Program-made: the position numbers and the translations under genes
Assembly: GCF_947179015.1 (NCBI RefSeq)
Contig: NZ_CAMXCM010000001.1
Coordinates: 421,387 to 485,386, forward strand
Source: Commensalibacter communis
Lineage (GTDB): Bacteria; Pseudomonadota; Alphaproteobacteria; Acetobacterales; Acetobacteraceae
Length of the DNA: 64,000 nt
Reading direction: 5' to 3'
Shown: piece after piece, positions 62,570-64,000 of the stretch
Layout: each line of letters begins with the position of its first letter
How positions within the stretch are numbered: position 1 is the stretch's first letter
Notes under the pieces: model-generated
The model's database searches: none
What the model saw: only the letters and a program-made list of their open reading frames with translations
What the model was told of the DNA's origin: nothing

Positions 62570-64000
62570 ATGACCCCTCGTAATCGATCGCTGCTTAATA
62601 CGATTGCTTTCTTATTTGTTTTATTTGGTGCAATTATTTATACCATTATGCATGTGCGTGAGGACTTAATGGGCTCAACACATTCATCAGCTTTGGCTTT
62701 TTTATTATTGGGCTTGGCATTAATTATTGCATTGGGGTTTGAATTTGTAAATGGCTTTCATGATACCGCAAATGCTGTGGCTACGGTGATTTACAGTAAT
62801 TCCTTACCCCCTACTTTTGCTGTCATTTGGTCAGGAATTTGGAATTTTATAGGCGTGTTGCTATCAAGTGGTGCTGTTGCCTATACTATTATTTCCCTAT
62901 TACCCATTGAGCTGGTACTCAAAGTTGGTAGCGAGGCAGGCTTTTCAATGATTTTCGCCTTGCTATTGGCTGCGGTTATTTGGAATTTGCTTACTTGGTT
63001 TTTTGGTATTCCAAATTCGTCTTCTCATACATTGATTGGTTCGATTCTTGGTGTCGGGATAATGAATCAGTTATTGATGGGCGATGGCGTAAGCAGTGGC
63101 GTGGATTGGGGACAAGCACTACAAGTGTTCAAAGCATTGATATTCAGTCCTTTGGCTGGATTTGCAATCGCCTTTTTAGGAATGCAATTACTACGCGTTT
63201 TGTTACCTATTCCAACATTGTACCAAGCTCCAAAAGAGGGCAAAGCACCACCTTGGCCTATGCGTTTACTGTTGATTTTAACTTGCACAGGGGTAAGTTT
63301 TAGTCACGGTTCCAATGATGGGCAAAAAGGCATGGGATTGATTATGTTAATTCTCATTGGGACTGTCCCTACAGCCTATGCATTAAATAGTGCTGTGTCT
63401 TCAAAACAAGTTGAGGACTTTACGCATAAGGCGATTATTGTAGATAAAATTCTAGCTCAATATAGTTCAGATATTAAATTATCATTAAATGAGAGCCATG
63501 CAATTTTAACGAAAACAATTCAACAAAATCATTTGTTACCAGAAACTGTTCCTGCAATGAGAACAATGCTTCAAACAATCAGGGCAGATGTCGGTAATCG
63601 AACAACATTCAAAGAAGTTCCCATTGAGCATCAGACTAATTTAAGAAATAATTTATATTTATTAGATCAAAATCTAGTTCATTTTACCCATTTAAAAGGG
63701 GACTTACCGAAAGCAGAAGAATCAGTAATTGACGATTTCGAAGGTGATATTGTTAGTGCAATTCAGTTTATTCCTCCTTGGGTCAAAGTTGTGGTTGCGA
63801 TTGCGTTGGGTTTAGGTACGATGGTTGGATGGAAACGCATCGTCGTCACAGTTGGTAAAAAAATTGGTAAACAAGAAATGAGCTATGGCCAAGGTGCTGT
63901 TGCTGAAACCGTTGCCATGACTATGATTCAAATGGGAAATCAATTTCATATGCCAATTAGCACAACGCATGTTGTAACCTCTGCGATTGCAGGAACGTCT
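62570..64000 (+). CDS. PiT-family inorganic phosphate transporter (3' end outside window)
   Basis: Open from ATG 62570 to the window end (477 codons). Hallmarks: GFEFVNGFHDTANAVATVIYS early, GIPNSSSHTLIGSILGVG, SFSHGSNDGQKGMGLIMLILIG in the middle and, near the edge, MPISTTHVVTSAIAGTS. About nine membrane segments so far with a long cytoplasmic loop. It cotransports phosphate with protons as metal–phosphate. The gene is divergent from cysG. The C-terminal end lies beyond the window. Confidence 0.93.
   Translation, partial: MTPRNRSLLNTIAFLFVLFGAIIYTIMHVREDLMGSTHSSALAFLLLGLALIIALGFEFVNGFHDTANAVATVIYSNSLPPTFAVIWSGIWNFIGVLLSSGAVAYTIISLLPIELVLKVGSEAGFSMIFALLLAAVIWNLLTWFFGIPNSSSHTLIGSILGVGIMNQLLMGDGVSSGVDWGQALQVFKALIFSPLAGFAIAFLGMQLLRVLLPIPTLYQAPKEGKAPPWPMRLLLILTCTGVSFSHGSNDGQKGMGLIMLILIGTVPTAYALNSAVSSKQVEDFTHKAIIVDKILAQYSSDIKLSLNESHAILTKTIQQNHLLPETVPAMRTMLQTIRADVGNRTTFKEVPIEHQTNLRNNLYLLDQNLVHFTHLKGDLPKAEESVIDDFEGDIVSAIQFIPPWVKVVVAIALGLGTMVGWKRIVVTVGKKIGKQEMSYGQGAVAETVAMTMIQMGNQFHMPISTTHVVTSAIAGTS

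Noticed and set aside
1-64000. CRISPR array or other short regularly spaced repeats
   Set aside because: No 25–40-base repeat with unique spacers was seen on either strand; no cas genes.

Overview
The window is AT-rich chromosomal DNA of an alphaproteobacterium. The recG–sdhE–mfd block, CysG-type siroheme synthase, OpgC, MetY, type II asparaginase and numerous LysR regulators, together with low GC and compact spacing, point to the acetic acid bacteria (Acetobacteraceae). A small-genome insect-gut lineage such as Commensalibacter fits best. This assignment is an inference from gene content, not from a database search.

Layout. 1–9.7 kb: a truncated LysR gene, a frameshifted membrane-protein gene, trhP (tRNA hydroxylation), a DUF4145-like gene, a LemA/M48 protease pair, and an SPFH–NfeD–SPFH cluster whose second SPFH copy has lost its reading frame in the membrane anchor. 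9.7–20 kb: recG, sdhE and mfd, then another LysR gene, small membrane proteins, an SBF-like transporter and tRNA-Ser(TGA).

20.0–32.3 kb: a 12.2-kb integrated genetic element bounded by a perfect 20-bp direct repeat of the tRNA-Ser 3' end. It carries a P4-type tyrosine integrase, an AlpA-like regulator, a split primase/DUF927 helicase, terminase-small-subunit-like sequences and a CCCG iteron-like cluster, which is the make-up of a phage satellite. Its cargo is a tight three-gene operon: an MmeI-like DNA methyltransferase whose N-terminal nuclease motif looks lost, an SF2 helicase, and a GIY-YIG nuclease. I read this as a modular restriction/defence system and as the best candidate here for something not well described.

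32.5–44.3 kb: NADAR protein, Mrp/ApbC, OpgC, DegP/HtrA, FUSC, Trm112 and CnoX-like thioredoxin. Two identical tRNA-Gly(GCC) genes follow, flanking an oxidoreductase and a nonsense-mutated LysR gene, then metY. 44.3–49 kb: a patch of poorly known small genes, some resembling immunity proteins, and a secreted DNA/RNA nuclease. 49–64 kb: LysE exporter, glycerol dehydrogenase, tandem acyltransferases, small secreted Cys proteins, periplasmic asparaginase, a fibre-like protein, GT25 glycosyltransferase, ecotin, glutaredoxin 2, cysG and a PiT phosphate transporter cut by the window end.

A recurring theme is gene decay. Five genes are broken by a single in-frame stop or a frameshift (near 1.2, 7.8, 9.07, 30.79 and 42.3 kb). 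Together they suggest ongoing genome erosion, or, if read support is poor, assembly errors.
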